From Halisarca cf. caerulea (taxonomy: Eukaryota; Porifera; Demospongiae; Chondrillida; Halisarcidae), in contig CAUJGJ010000200.1 of the NCBI GenBank assembly GCA_963170055.1, forward strand, positions 236,175-300,174: a stretch of 64,000 bases of DNA. The letters are read 5' to 3'. The translations under genes were made by a program, and so were the position numbers. Within the stretch, counting starts at the first letter, position 1. Every line of letters starts with the position of its first letter. The notes beneath the pieces were generated by a model, which had not been told where the DNA came from, ran no database searches, and saw nothing but the letters and a program-made list of their open reading frames with translations. Below, piece after piece: positions 1-11,058 of the stretch.

Positions 1-121
1 TATTGCAAACACAGACATCACAACAAGTCACAAACATTGTTGTAGCAAATGAGCTTGATTATAATGTTGAAACTAAAACAGAAAAATAATTTCAGACCTA
101 AATATTAAACACACACCATAC

Positions 122-2251
122 CTTGTACAGGGCATGGGTAAGTTTTGCACAAAGCCCAGAATGTGGAGTTGCTGTCAACAAACGCATGGCATACAAAGTC
201 TTTTGATCGGGTAGGCCAATCAAACTTGCATTTGTTTCCACATTAAAGCGATTCTTTAGTCGAGCAAAATCTACATGAGAACCGATGAGGAAGAGATTCT
301 AGTAGTGAGGATCTTGATGCACAGGTATTTACATCTACAAATACAGTCAATTCTCACTAATTCCCATAAGTCATCTTGTAAAATTCTTGGCAGATAATAT
401 GTTAGCTCAATTTTTCATTTCTAAATTAATTAGTCCAATCATTAATTAAATTTTTATTTTATTTATTATTATTATTATTATTATAAAATTAAATGTCATA
501 CTCTAACGCATACTCTAACACATACTCTAACACATACTCTAACACATACACATGCACCATATATAAATAATAATTCAAACAAAATAAAGGGGGACAGGCG
601 TCAATCAACATCAAAATCAATGTCCTGGGAATCAGATGGAAGCGTTCCCATCACACTGGCAGCATTCCCAACCTGGATGGCAACTGAGTCGCTGAAGTAA
701 GTAGGTGTATGACTTTGGCTCTCCTGTAGCCATCCTCAGTCTCCTCCCCAAGTCCCTCAGAAAGGCCTCAGATGATGGCCCCATGCTACCACAGGTCTTG
801 AAAGCAAAGGGCTGAAAGTTGTAAACCCTATCAAGATGAGAGTATTTGCTGGTCTTCACTCCTTCAGCCTTGGCAGCTGCGCCCCCAGACACATCTTTAG
901 ATTGTTGGAGGTTGGATGGACAGAATGTGTCAACGCATGTAGCGTCCCATACAAGGTATTTTCCTGCAGACCAAGGAACCAGAGATACCCCATCTGGACG
1001 TTTGCCATCCGAGCGATGAAGTCCAGATGGTTCCAGTCTGGAAGGGATGTTGGCAGATGCAAGAGAGTGCAAGACAATGTTATTGATAGCTTGGTGACGA
1101 GACCTCCTCCCCTGACTGGACTTGCAACTAAGGCCGTGTCTACCAAACTGGTCCACCCCCTTACCACAATGGGCACAGGTGTGAGGCTGACACAGAGGTG
1201 CTCCAACTCTCAGGCCCACAGCAATTCTGACAGCATCATTACTCATTCGGAGCCCAAGCGAAGAAATCACCGGACTCATTAATTAAATTAAATTTATGTA
1301 CAAAAATTATTTAAAATTAATTAAATCATTAATTAAATTAAATTTATGTACAAAACTGATGGCATATAGAAAGGTTTGAATTCACTGTACAATCACGGTT
1401 AGTTGGGTACTCTGCCATGCACACAAAACAGATTACACACCATTAGCACTACGGCGGACCTACAGCTGCTTGGGACACACATCTACACACCATTAGCACT
1501 ACAGTGGACCTACAGCTGCTTGGGACACAGAATGTACAACTGGATGTACTGTGTGTGTTGTGATAGATAACAATACTATACAAAGATGCTGTGCTTAGAC
1601 CACACTGAGAAGGGGTGGGAGCCACGTCACTCCAGTGTCTCAACCACAATATAAGGTGGAATGCCAGAATACATGCCAGCAGACTAAAGTGTATGTCCCT
1701 CACTACTCAGGAGTACAGTATACTGTATTAAAGATTGAAGTGACATAAATTGTTACTGTTCCACATCAAAGATTCGAATAGGAAGTTGCCTAAACCAGAA
1801 TTAGTTTCAAGGGTCATGAACCGTAGGCATACTGTTCCGGGGACTGATTCTACGGTGTAAGCCAGGTAGATTGTGGACTCGGACTCATTTATTGATGGAC
1901 AATGGTGTACAGTTAGCAGTGTTGCAGCAGTACCTTGTGCTAGAATCAGCTTCTTCGCTGGAGCCATGACATCAGTAGCAGATCCCCCCGCTCCTTGAGG
2001 GGCAACTGTCTCCTTGTAGATACCCCCTATGTGACAAGAAAAGGAGCACGCGGGAAAGTGAGGAGCTCGAGCAGGCGGAAGTACGGCCTACAGCCTCGTT
2101 TACCTAGTAGAACGGGCTTCCATATCAACTTTGAGCTAGTTCTTGAAGCCAAAGTCTCGATACGTGTACTGGCGATGTACGCAAAAGGACAAACAATATC
2201 GTAGTAGAAACGAAGCTCCTTCATGACTTCCTCGACTCGATCGTGATCCAA
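122..2251 (-). CDS. DsbA-like thioredoxin-fold / GST-kappa family protein, 5' three exons (partial)
   Basis: Three exons join in phase: 2251..2104, 2026..1934 and 270..122. The gene continues past the left edge, because the last exon ends on a good donor (AAG|gtatgg). The first exon reads LRFYYDIVCPFAYIAS, the strand and CPxA redox-type motif of DsbA/2-hydroxychromene-2-carboxylate isomerase relatives. It is followed by KPVLLGG, PAKK and, in exon 3, LYAMRLLTATPHSG and LTHALYK, which are landmark blocks of the same family. This family covers glutathione-dependent isomerases and disulfide oxidoreductases; the substrate cannot be told from sequence. Start chosen at the first Met before the fold (MDHDRVEEVMKELRFYY). 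Intron 2 is long (1.66 kb) because it holds a retroelement fragment at 632..1279. Frame and splice consensus are seen; function is inferred from family. Confidence 0.8.
496..552. repeat. 12-bp tandem repeat (actctaacacat)
   Basis: About four and a half copies of an actctaacacat unit, preceded by a short (TTA)n run, lie inside intron 2 of the DsbA-like gene just downstream of the retroelement fragment. Simple repeat with no coding value. Confidence 0.85.
632..1279 (-). mobile_element. Non-LTR retroelement 3' fragment (zinc knuckle plus endonuclease-like end)
   Basis: An open frame of 215 codons resembles the C-terminal end of reverse-transcriptase proteins of non-LTR elements common in sponges and echinoderms. 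It shows a zinc-knuckle-like stretch (CAHCGKGVDQFGRHGLSC) and then KRPDG...LVWDATCVDT, which fits the PD-x(n)-D pattern of restriction-like endonucleases. No RT domain is present, so this is a 5'-truncated copy. It lies inside intron 2 of the DsbA-like gene in the same orientation. A short AT-rich duplication (attaaattaaatttatgt) follows at 1290..1355. The frame is intact, so the insertion may be recent, or this part may still be conserved by chance. Confidence 0.7.
1440..1531. repeat. Tandem duplication of about 49 bp
   Basis: The segment with cattagcactac, gacctacagctgctt and gggacaca occurs twice in a row with one or two mismatches. It lies in intron 2 of the DsbA-like gene. Nothing else is recognisable between 1280 and 1930. 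Confidence 0.8.
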
Positions 2252-2619
2252 GAATGGTATTGCGCAATAAAAGGAGGGTAGGCTTAATTATTACGAAACA
2301 CTAAACTAGGTCAGCAATATGGGCTTGTATGGGTGTGTCCCGGCAAGGCAAAGGAAAATGAAAAGGAAAAAGAAAAGAGAATTTCGAAGAGAAAAAGGGA
2401 GATCCTGATGGCCGTATTTGGTGAATGTTAGGTGCACCAGATAGGTGATGACCTGGACAGGAAGATTTTGTAGCTTCCAGAGATTCCGGATTTGAAAAGC
2501 TCCATCAGGATAGCTCTTTGTTTGGGGTTTTGCTTAGGGGAGCAGCAGCTATGAGGGTGGTGTAGGCCTCTTGTTCATAATGCCCAAGACACCCAATTTC
2601 AAGGGTTCAAGGATTCTAA

Positions 2620-3860
2620 CACCCACATCACAACGTTTGATAGTGGTAGGAAGTACTTCGGCTCTTCAAGGAAGCTTAAATCACAGAAAAGGTTGGACAA
2701 TGGATGGAGAAACTTGAAAATCTTGCACAGATTGCCGTGTCCCAGCCACAATCTGCCTACACAGTGCTGACACAAACGTATTCAGCATAAATGAATATTC
2801 CTGTCAAGATCAGCTAGAGACATTGATTGCATGTCTCTTGCAGGCACAAAGTTACTCCTGACATCACCGGAAAGTAGCACATCAATGACACGGACAGAAA
2901 GATCTTCAGCCTTCCACCACAGCTTAATGGATTGGGAATCAATATTCCAACAGAGAGAACACACCAAGAGTTTTCAAAAACTCCCTGATGGTGACAAAAT
3001 CCTTGTTACCTCTATTCTAGAAGATAATAACCCCAATAATGAAGAAATCAAAGAGACGCAACACAAAGCAAGACAGTCTGTACACCAGGCCAACAAAGAA
3101 GCGGATGTAGCCAAGACTGATACCATCATGAGGTCCATTTCACCAACCAGTCAACAGACAATCACCCTATAGAACAAGAGCAAGGTGCACTTTCTTGGCT
3201 TACCACTCTGCCAATAGAGGATCATTGGTTTGCTTTATGCATGCAAGGGAACCTTTCATGACAACTTAGCACTTTGCTATGGATGGCGGCCTGCCAACAT
3301 GGCTACAACCTGTGTATGTGGAAAGAGCAATGATGTGCAGCATGCTCTCACTTGCAGGTAGGTGGTCTTCCCATCCATCATAACAAAAGCATCAGAGACC
3401 TAACTGCCTCTCTTATTTCGGAAGTCTGCAAGAACACTGAAGTGGAGCCAACTCTCCAGCCACTTACTAGTGAAAGCCTTGACAGAAGGAGTGCCAGACT
3501 GGGCATCCAACATAGAGGTTTTAGGCAACTTGAACAGGATGCCTTTTAAATGTAAGGGTTTTCAATCCCTTTGCAGCATCTAACTAGAATCGAGCAGCCA
3601 ATACACCCAAATTCATCTCTCAAAAGCATGAACAGGAGAAACACAGAGACTATGATCAGTGTGTTCAGGAAATGGAGCACGTATCATTTGTTCCTCTTGT
3701 CTTCTCTACCACTGGTGGAATGGGCCCGAACACAAATGTTGCATGCAGGAGACTGGCATCATTGCTTTCCCAGAAGAGAGGCCATCCATAAGCAGAAAGA
3801 GTGTCTCGGATGCTGACTGTCCTTCAGTCTATTGAGATCAGCCATCACAGTAATCAGAGG
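2620..3860 (+). pseudogene. Degenerate non-LTR retroelement (RT C-terminus plus endonuclease), inactive
   Basis: Reading across frames gives the typical 3' half of a sponge/cnidarian RT element. EKVGQWMEKLENLAQIAVSQ starts at about 2690. ITGNDINDTDRKIFSLPP and LNGLGINIPT lie at about 2860-2960, and a QHALTCR remnant at about 3340. DLTASLISEVCKNTEVEP and LQPLTSESL follow at 3392-3480, then FNPF and FVPLVFSTTGGMGP at 3690-3730, and a LRxxLSFALIRSAIMCIRGTR-like end near 3860. Several stop codons and frameshifts interrupt it, so it is a dead copy. It sits in the spacer between the DsbA-like gene start (2251) and the SMIM15-like gene. Stretch 2260..2620 holds only short matches and nothing I can name. 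Confidence 0.7.
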
Positions 3861-4036
3861 AACAAGAACACCAGCCCGCCACACAGCCCTGCAGCCAGAT
3901 TCCATCTCCCTGGCAGTTGCAGAGGGCTACCTGATCCTACCTACCGGTATTATTCAATGTCGATGAATATAATTACGCTTCTCTCAACAACAAAAAATAA
4001 TATTACATGTATTACCATAGATACTGTTACGAAACA

Positions 4037-4397
4037 CTATTCTGTACGGGAGTCAGTTATTTTGTTCCGTTTAGGTGTCTTCGTCTTCTGTTTGACTTTT
4101 TCCATTCTTTTTGCTTTTTTCCCCTCAATAACCCTTTTTCTGTCGATATCCTTTACCATTTGGTACGCAAGGCAAGCGCTGATCAGAAAAAAAGGCAGTA
4201 GAATGGCGAATACTACAAGATACGAAGGAGCAGATAAATGGTACCAAGTACTATGCGCGTAAAGAAATCAACGAGATACCTGAAATAAGAAAATCTTTAG
4301 GACTTTCCGCCGCCCACATAGCATAATAGTCTAACCATTCAACAACAACTGCTGGTATGTATTCCTTGAGCTTCTCTTTCGTTTCACTGCCAGACAT
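4037..4397 (-). CDS. SMIM15: Small integral membrane protein 15-like
   Basis: Two exons, 4397..4280 and 4212..4037, join in phase 1 across a 67-bp intron (G|gtatct...ttgtag|TA) to give 97 residues. The product has a short N-terminus with YYAMWAAESPKDFLIS, one hydrophobic segment (VFAILLPFFLISACLAYQM, about residues 40-58) and a Lys/Arg-rich tail. This order matches vertebrate SMIM15, which has EWAAKDPYGFL, then one membrane helix, then a basic tail in 74 residues. The tail here is longer. SMIM15 has no established biochemical role, so only membrane location is claimed. It shares a divergent promoter with ZNF706. Another acceptor 31 bp upstream (catag|TACT) would run into a stop and was rejected. 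Confidence 0.75.
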
Positions 4398-4451
4398 GTT
4401 TTGTCCTATATTGCGCAAGAGTAGGCCTGTACGTCAACAACAACGACTAAG
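4398..4451. promoter_or_regulatory. Bidirectional promoter of SMIM15-like and ZNF706
   Basis: Only 54 bp separate the two start codons, so both 5' UTRs and the core promoter must lie here or inside the first exons. No TATA box is visible, as expected for divergent housekeeping pairs. Inferred from gene layout only. Confidence 0.6.
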
Positions 4452-4685
4452 ATGGCGAGAGGACATCAGAAAGCTCAATCCAGGCAGAAGAATGAACAAA
4501 AGATGGCTAAAATGAAGAAGTCTCAAAGTCACGATATGAAGGAGCAGAAAAAGGCAGCCCAAAAGGCCTTGATTTATACTTGTCCCGTCTGCCGCACTCA
4601 AATACCTGATGTAAAGACTTTCAGACAACATTTCGAGAGTAAACATCCAAAGAGTCCACCTCCTCCAGAACTGATGGAATCCTAA
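4452..4685 (+). CDS. ZNF706: Zinc finger protein 706
   Basis: Intronless frame of 77 residues. It starts MARGHQKAQSRQKNEQKMAK, the basic SERF-like N-terminus (4F5) of ZNF706. It has a single C2H2 finger, YTCPVCRTQIPDVKTFRQHF then ESKH (about residues 42-65), and the terminal PKSPPPPEL of the family. Length equals the vertebrate protein (76 aa). ZNF706 is a small nuclear/cytosolic protein linked to repression of KLF4 in mouse stem cells and to modulation of amyloid formation; its role outside vertebrates is unknown. The start follows aag and gives ATGGCG. Its 3' end faces the UBA5 3' end, with 99 bp between stop codons. Confidence 0.93.
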   Translation: MARGHQKAQSRQKNEQKMAKMKKSQSHDMKEQKKAAQKALIYTCPVCRTQIPDVKTFRQHFESKHPKSPPPPELMES

Positions 4686-4784
4686 CCATTATATGTATTT
4701 GTGCTTTGTTATTGTACTGTTAATGTCATGAAATCTGTACTATAAAATTAATTTTAATTATTGAAGATCTGCGCTCTGAGAAAA

Positions 4785-7700
4785 CTATAAATTTTTGAGT
4801 TGTTGCATTAAATCCTCAACTGTTTCTGAAGTACTTTGTACCTGAGTTAGATACAGAATAGATTTTCATTGTACTACAAACAGATCCCCTGCCCTTCCAA
4901 TTTCCCACATACCTGGTCAGCTTCGTGTTTGTTGGTGTGTTTTTCAGGCATGTCATATGCATATTGAAGTCCACTTGGAAGCTGAGGGTCAGTCTGCACC
5001 TCTTCAACTGTGGATTCATCCACTAGAGAAATACCTAAGAAAAGACAAACTAAAATGGCCTTACTTGTATAAGCGTATGTTTTAGCCCTTGATCTACCAG
5101 GCACACAGATGATTCCACACACACACCTGCCACACACGCCCACACCCACCCACTGTTATACTTGTTAAATTATTATTAACAATTCTTCTAGTTTTCTACC
5201 TTGGGAGTTGGGAGTAGCAAGGAAATACTTGGGATGGATCTTCCTCCGTCCTATGGCCATATGCTCATAAGCAATAGAACACTCTCAGAGAGCAAGCAAC
5301 CCCCTCCCCCACACACCAGAGTCAGTTACCAGGTATTACTCCATGCAATACATGGAGTGGAGAAAGGATTATACCATTATATAAAAGAATAAGAATAAGA
5401 AACAGTACATACCCAACTAGAAGGACAACTGGAAGGACAAGGAACAGAACATACCCAACCGAAAGGACAAGAAACAGTACATATCCAAATAGAAGGACAA
5501 CTGAAAGGACAAGGAACAGAACATACCCAACTGAAAGGACAAGGAACAGAACATACCCCACTGAAAGGACAAGGAACAGAACATACCCAACTGAAAGGCC
5601 AAGGAACAGTACATACCCAACTGGAAGGACAAGGAACAGAACATACCCCACTGAAAGGACAAGGAACAGTACACATCCAACTGGAAGGACAAGGAACAGT
5701 ACATACCCAACTGGAAGGACAAGGAACAGTACACATCCAACTGGAAGGACAAGGAACAGTACACATCCAACTGGAAGGACAAGGAACAGAACATACCCAA
5801 CTGGAAGGACAAGGAACAGTACACATCCAACTGGAAGGACAAGGAACAGAACATACCCAACTGAAAGGACAAGGAACAGTATACATCCAACTGGAAGGAC
5901 AAGGAACAGTACACATCCAACTGGAAGGACAAGGAACAGAACATACCCAACTGAAAGGACAAGGAACAGAACATACCCCACTGGAAGGACAAGGAACAGA
6001 ACATACCCAACTGAAAGGACAAGGAACAGAACATACCCAACTGAAAGGACAAGGAACAGTACATACCCCACTGGTTGTCTTCATGGACTACCTCATCAAC
6101 AGATGCTACACTGATTTGACTGGGTTTATCCTTCATAGCTTCCTTCCATTTTTCTTGCCTCTCACAGCAAAACCTGTCACTGCATGAAGGATTGGGCTTC
6201 ATCTCCATCAGTGGAAAGTAGTCCATAAGAGCACTGTAACCGAGATACTGGGAACAGTTGCCAAACTCTAGAAGATACCTGTGCACATCAGACCACTTAC
6301 ACTAGCAGCACACACTGCACAGGACGGCACTGAAACTGACTCACTTTAGGGCACTTTGGACAAGTATGCCTGCAACAATGCCCATAGTAGTGGGAAGAGA
6401 AGCTGCACACACACCGTCCCGTTTCAGGGTTTTCTCATCGATACCTTCCGCTACTACCAGTGGAGGTGCACACTACAGCAAGAAAATACATCGCAAAATG
6501 TCAAAAACTTAAGAGTTTCCTTTGCTTATGTACTAAAAATAGGATGCTAGCTGACCACACCATGTAGACCACTCCCTACTGACCACACCCTGATGACCAC
6601 TCCCTGCTGACCACACCCATCTGACCACACCCTACTGACCACACCCTACTGACCCCTCCCTGCTGACCACACCCTGCAGACCACTCTCTACTGACCACAC
6701 CCTGCTGACCACACCCTGCTGACCACACCCTACTGACCACACCCTACTGACCCCTCCCTGCTGACCCCTCCCTGCTGACCCCTCCCTGCTGACCACACCC
6801 TGCTGACCACACCCTACTGCCACACCCTACTGACCACAACCTGCTGACCACACCCTGATGACCACACCCTGATGACCACTCCCTGCTGACCCCTCCCTGA
6901 TGACCCCTCCCTGCTGACCCCTCCCTGCTGACCACACCCTACTGACCACAACCTGCTGACCACACCCTGCTGACCACACCCTGCTGACCACTCCCTGATG
7001 ACCCCTCCCTGCTGACCACACCCTGCAGTGCTAGTAACACCAAACGACCATGACTAACTGCAGCAAGACTTACAGCAAAACAAGCTGTCTCTCCAGGTTT
7101 GATCACTTGGATGTGACCAGAGACAGCGTTCTCACTGACTCCACTTTCAATCCAGACCTGTCCTAGCTCATTGCAAGCACGGTTTATGGCCATTCTTGCC
7201 TCAAAGTTGTCAACACAACTCAGGACAAGGTCAACAGGACCTCCAGCCAGAGACCCACATCTACAATGATAACCACAATCATTAAACTCACAAAACTAAC
7301 CCAACAAATATCTCACTTCAAAACTTCCATGAAATGTACAAAGTTGTCCACTAAAGTTATGTTGTAGTTGTTCACCTCAAACTGTACGTCAGGATTGATG
7401 TCCCTAGTATGCACAAAAGGAAAATATTTAGTGAACATTACATACACAATACACAATACACATTGTACACATGTACACACAATACATGCAGATACAATGG
7501 AATATACCTGTGTGTAGTAATGTATACAATACCTGTGTGTAGTAATGCATATAATACCTGTGTGTAGTAATGCATACAATACCTGTGTGTGTAGCAATGC
7601 ATACAATACCTGTGTGTAGTACAGTAGAACCTAATTAAGAAGAACACTCCTAAGACTAATTTCTGCTTAACACAAACTAGTTTCCAAGCCCTGTTTGGTT

Positions 7701-9633
7701 TGCTGTAGTACTGTACATGTAGTATCATATCCTGATAAGAAGAAATTCTGATAATGAGACCCAAATTTGTGGGTCCTCTAAAGTTGGTCTTAGTGAGGTT
7801 TGACTGTACACACAATACAGGCATGTGTGGACTAGTCTCCCATAGTCCAGACCTCTATTTCACCTCCATGTTGGGTGACTACGCCGTGACATCATAGACA
7901 CCCAACAAGGAGATGAAATAGTGGTCTGGGCTACGGGAGACTATGTGTGGACAGACACTGTCTGCAAATCAGCTTACTCAAGAGTGTACATGGCAGCCTC
8001 CACTTTACTCATTCCAGCTTGACTTGGACGGAAGAACAACCGATTCATATTTGCCAGCTCCACTTTGTCATAGTCAAATAATATCAACTGAGAAAAAAGG
8101 TATTTTAGTATGGAGTATGTATCTATGATTGCATCTCCGAAATGTCCTCCACTCATGGTTACCTTTCCCACCCCACATCTTGTCAGCATTTCAGCAGCTA
8201 CGCTCCCAACACCACCGACCCCAACAACAGCCACAGTGAACTGCCGTATTCGCTGTAAAATACTACAAGTTAACAAACATACAGGAACTAAGCATCACGT
8301 GATATTTTACCTCATAATTGTCCACAATTCCCATTCGCTTCAGAGCCATCAAACGACTAAAGGGACAGACACAAAACTATATCCATACACACAGTATCTA
8401 TCTAGATTTCACATAAATACACAGGTATCATTTTAGTGGCCGTTAATGGCCGAGTCGTCTCATGGCACTCACCTAACTTTACCCCAATTTTTACGTCCAC
8501 CCCCCACCTCCTGGCTTCACCTTGTATTTGGTGTTTGTCCCTCCGTCACTACCGTGTGACTGTAAAGTTATGAAATAATGATGTAAGTTTCTTCATTTTA
8601 TTAGAAGAAACTTACATCAATCATCTGATTTGCAAGTACGTAGGATTTTATACCTCTCACTTGTGCGCTCGCAACTATCATATTGTAGCCAACTATGGAG
8701 ACCTCACCTCATCAAAAACATCAAAGCTTTAGAAGACGTTCAACGTAGGTCCACCAAATTCATTTTGTCCTACCCTCAACTTGATTATAAAAATCGTTTG
8801 ATCTCCCTCAACCTCTTACCAGCAATGTACTGGTTGGAACTGCAGGATGCATTATTTCTAATCAAGTGCATTAAATTTCCCTCGGACAACTTCAACATTT
8901 TTGACAATATATCCTTCAACAACACCTGCACCAGACATCACACCAACCACAAACTTCAACACCGATACTGCCGTACAACAGCCATGAGTCATTTCTACTT
9001 TGTTTGAATTGTAAGACTTTGGAACTCACTGCCATTCATTGATCTCAGTAATTCATTCCGTACCATTAAATGTCATCTATATAGCTACTTCTGGAATCAC
9101 TTCATCCAATATTTTGATTCAGATAATGTCTGCACTTTTCACTTTAAGTGTCCTTGTAACTCATGTAATTAGTTTTGTCTACATTAAATGGTGTCCTGTG
9201 TATCTCTATTGTTAAATTTTGCTTTCATGTACATCACTTCCTACATGTGTATATTAGTTTGTGTACAAATTTACTTTTATTATGTAATTTCATTTAGTTA
9301 GTTAATTATGTATCACAAGCCTTATGTCACTTGACTCATACCCATCCACATTTTCTGTATCTGGCAGCATCACCTGTTGATGTCTGACCATCAACCATAC
9401 TGTCATATATATCACTAAGACTTTATTACATTTACATAATTATGGTTGTAAAGCTTTCAGTATTGAATTGAATTGAATAATAATGACACTCACCTATAAG
9501 GATTGGAATCGACCACTAAATCACTCATTTTATCAATTTTATGTCTTCGTTTATCTTTTAGTGCACTAATTTCCTTTTCAAGTTCGATGATCTTCCTTTT
9601 GAGACCTTCTACCCCCTCGCGATCGGACGCCAT
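4785..9633 (-). CDS. UBA5: UFM1-activating enzyme E1 (UBA5)
   Basis: Ten exons join in phase to 392 residues (human 404): 9633..9494, 8356..8311, 8252..8163, 8087..7978, 7403..7317, 7260..7074, 6472..6345, 6278..6067, 5034..4913 and 4841..4785. UBA5 adenylates UFM1 and passes it as a thioester to UFC1 at the ER and in the cytosol. Visible landmarks are the nucleotide loop VGVGGVGS (about 72-79) and [30 protein letters not shown] and a CFAC zinc pair (218-221) follow. The active-site cysteine lies in KRDGVCAAS (Cys242). HEDNQWGI is the UFM1-interacting segment, and the C-terminal [11 protein letters not shown] is the UFC1-binding tail. Start at MASDREG (aagATGGCG) was preferred over an upstream Met at 9687, because the N-terminal coiled helix begins there. 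Introns 1, 4, 6 and 8 are swollen by a LINE piece, MITEs and minisatellites. Confidence 0.95.
5404..6072. repeat. 30-bp minisatellite starting at the UBA5 exon 8 donor
   Basis: About 22 copies of a 30-bp unit. Read on the minus (coding) strand, every unit begins gtatgt(t/a)ctgttccttg and ends tcc(t/a)ttcag followed by T(T/G)GG. It therefore carries a donor-like GTATGT and a pyrimidine-rich acceptor-like CAG. The first unit is the real 5' splice site of exon 8 (6067). The frame is open through all units, but the residues are a simple repeat and the exon is known to end at QWG, so this is intron, not protein. Confidence 0.95.
6545..7026. repeat. 14-bp minisatellite in UBA5 intron 6
   Basis: Units of ctgaccacaccctg / ctgacccctccctg, about 34 copies with point variants, fill the intron between exon 6 (ends 7074) and exon 7 (starts 6472). 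Long open frames here are repeat artefacts. Confidence 0.95.
7493..7625. repeat. 22-bp tandem repeat in UBA5 intron 4
   Basis: About five copies of a unit containing acctgtgtgtagtaatgcat and ending in ataca. It lies 90 bp 5' of exon 5 on the plus-strand map and abuts a MITE at 7619. Confidence 0.85.
7619..7811. mobile_element. Tigger/pogo-like MITE
   Basis: Ends read tacagtagaacct... and ...aggtttgactgta, an imperfect terminal inverted repeat with TA at both borders. The interior (taagaagaacact, ctgataagaagaaa, ctgataatgaga) resembles non-autonomous pogo/Tigger elements seen in many animals. No coding content. It lies in UBA5 intron 4. Confidence 0.6.
7833..7943. mobile_element. Near-palindromic 111-bp MITE
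   Basis: Left end tagtctcccatagtccagac and right end gtctgggctacgggagacta are inverted repeats. The pairing continues inward (ctatttcacctcc against ggagatgaaatag, then ttgggtg against cacccaa), so almost the whole element can fold on itself. Related termini occur at 10960..11037 and 11487..11582. It lies in UBA5 intron 4. Confidence 0.75.
8580..9480 (+). mobile_element. LINE (CR1/jockey-type) 3' fragment in UBA5 intron 1
   Basis: From 8636 the frame reads [20 protein letters not shown] and then [20 protein letters not shown], the thumb end of a CR1/jockey-like RT, and continues [21 protein letters not shown] stop at 9005 interrupts [19 protein letters not shown], after which the family sequence continues to a stop near 9171. 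The 3' end is an attgaattgaattgaat run at 9459-9478, like the short tandem tails of CR1-type elements. Upstream of the frame an inverted repeat (gatgtaagtttcttc / gaagaaacttacatc, 8580..8618) may be the insertion junction. It is antisense to UBA5 and 5'-truncated. Confidence 0.75.
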
Positions 9634-9639
9634 CTTTCG

Positions 9640-11058
9640 TTTGCCTAAGATACAGGGACTCCCCCAAGTCTCATCCGTGCTTCGCACATTCTAAAAACCG
9701 CAAGTCTACTCCGTGGGCTACTGAATGGATACAAATTTAAAATCAGCCTCGGACTCAGGGGTACCAATGGCATGCCGATACGCCCAGAAAACATAGAAAA
9801 GAAAGGAGCTAAAGGTTCCAGATTGGGGTCGATTGGTGTCATCTAGATCAATAATATGCATGGTTTGCTTGTGATCACTTGGCATGATGCCCTCCCCCCG
9901 GTTACCTCTAATCATAGGTATTCTGAATGGCCTAATACATTAGCAAAAGTCTAAATATCTACAGCTAACCTACTGAAGGAGTTTCAATGCACTTCAAACC
10001 AATCAATAAAAATCATACAGAATCACACAGATGCTCAATTGTCATTTCGCTCTCATGTATCACGTTCTTTGCATGGCAAGTGGTTCCAGTTCTGCTCTCA
10101 TCTGCATGGATCAAAGAAGTAAATACTGTAGATAGTACAACCAATTGACACAATACAGCTTCAATGTCCTTCAACTGCACACAAGGCTACATAGTCCATG
10201 GACATGGCTCAAATTTAAGGATTTTTCAAACTTGGTAAAATTTTGGCAGCCAATGCAAATTTTAGGTTGCCCAAGCAATTCACACATACTGAGAGTATTA
10301 TAACATTATTATTAGCTTTTACGGGCGGATTGGTAAATAGGACAGTGCAATAATTATATGTGTACGTCCAATATTCACATGCATGGCTGCCATTCTGCCA
10401 TGTCAATATTGAAAGTTAAGCAGTCTTTGAGGCTACTTACTAGAATCCAAGTTAAAATGATTCCAAATCGAAGTAGGCCTGTCAGAAGCATTTTGAAAGT
10501 GGTAAGGCCATTGACTCTAAGCTATGCTGGTTGGTAGTTGTACTGGAGAGAGGGAAGAAGGTGCTGTGTTTCATAGAAAAACTATTTTCCAGCTAAATAA
10601 AATGGTATTATATCTGGACTACCTCAGTAGACTATAGATTTGCAAAGTTGACTATAATGCTGAGTAATATCATGAAAAAATGGCAGAAAAACGGTACACA
10701 ATTTGTTGGCAATTTCAAAAGTTGGGAATCGGATTCTGAGAAATCCGTTTAGCTAGCAAAGTAACTATATTTTGAAAGTATTGTTCTACTTACCTGTTTG
10801 TGCCCTCAAAATTTCCTCGCATATTATGTTAACTACTATGGTTGTTCAGTGGGCAACTAAGCACCCAACTTCTAGTTGTCCAAGGAAGTTTTAGTCATCT
10901 CTGACAACCGAACAACTGTTAAATTTGATCTCTAATGATCATGTATAAATATTATAAGGTAGTCTCGTACCCCACTCAGACAGGAGTACCTATGCTGGGA
11001 CACCAATGAGTCCAAGTGATAAGCTGGGTATGAAACTGTACATACGTAAGATCCATAG
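9640..11058. other. Intergenic spacer UBA5-RNASEH2C
   Basis: About 1.4 kb of AT-rich sequence between the UBA5 start and the RNASEH2C stop. A 65-codon minus frame at 9718..9915 has no recognisable domain and no splice partner that I could support. A short MITE lies at its right end (10960..11037). Nothing else seen. Confidence 0.6.
10960..11037. mobile_element. Short MITE, tagtctcgtaccc family
   Basis: Left border tagtctcgtacccc and right border gctgggtatgaaactg are imperfect inverted repeats about 75 bp apart, resembling the elements at 7833 and 11487. Confidence 0.5.

Noticed and set aside
836..1282. 148-codon plus frame and 116-codon minus frame
   Set aside because: Shadows of the retroelement frame at 632..1279, which has the recognisable family motifs.
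5322..6286. Three overlapping frames of 235-289 codons with repeats such as CSLSFQLG or [10 protein letters not shown]
   Set aside because: The 30-bp minisatellite is open in all three minus frames. The real exon 8 of UBA5 ends at QWG by family match and splice donor.
9633..9687. Upstream Met extending UBA5 by 18 residues
   Set aside because: The added residues match nothing, while MASDREG has better start context and lies at the start of the N-terminal helix.
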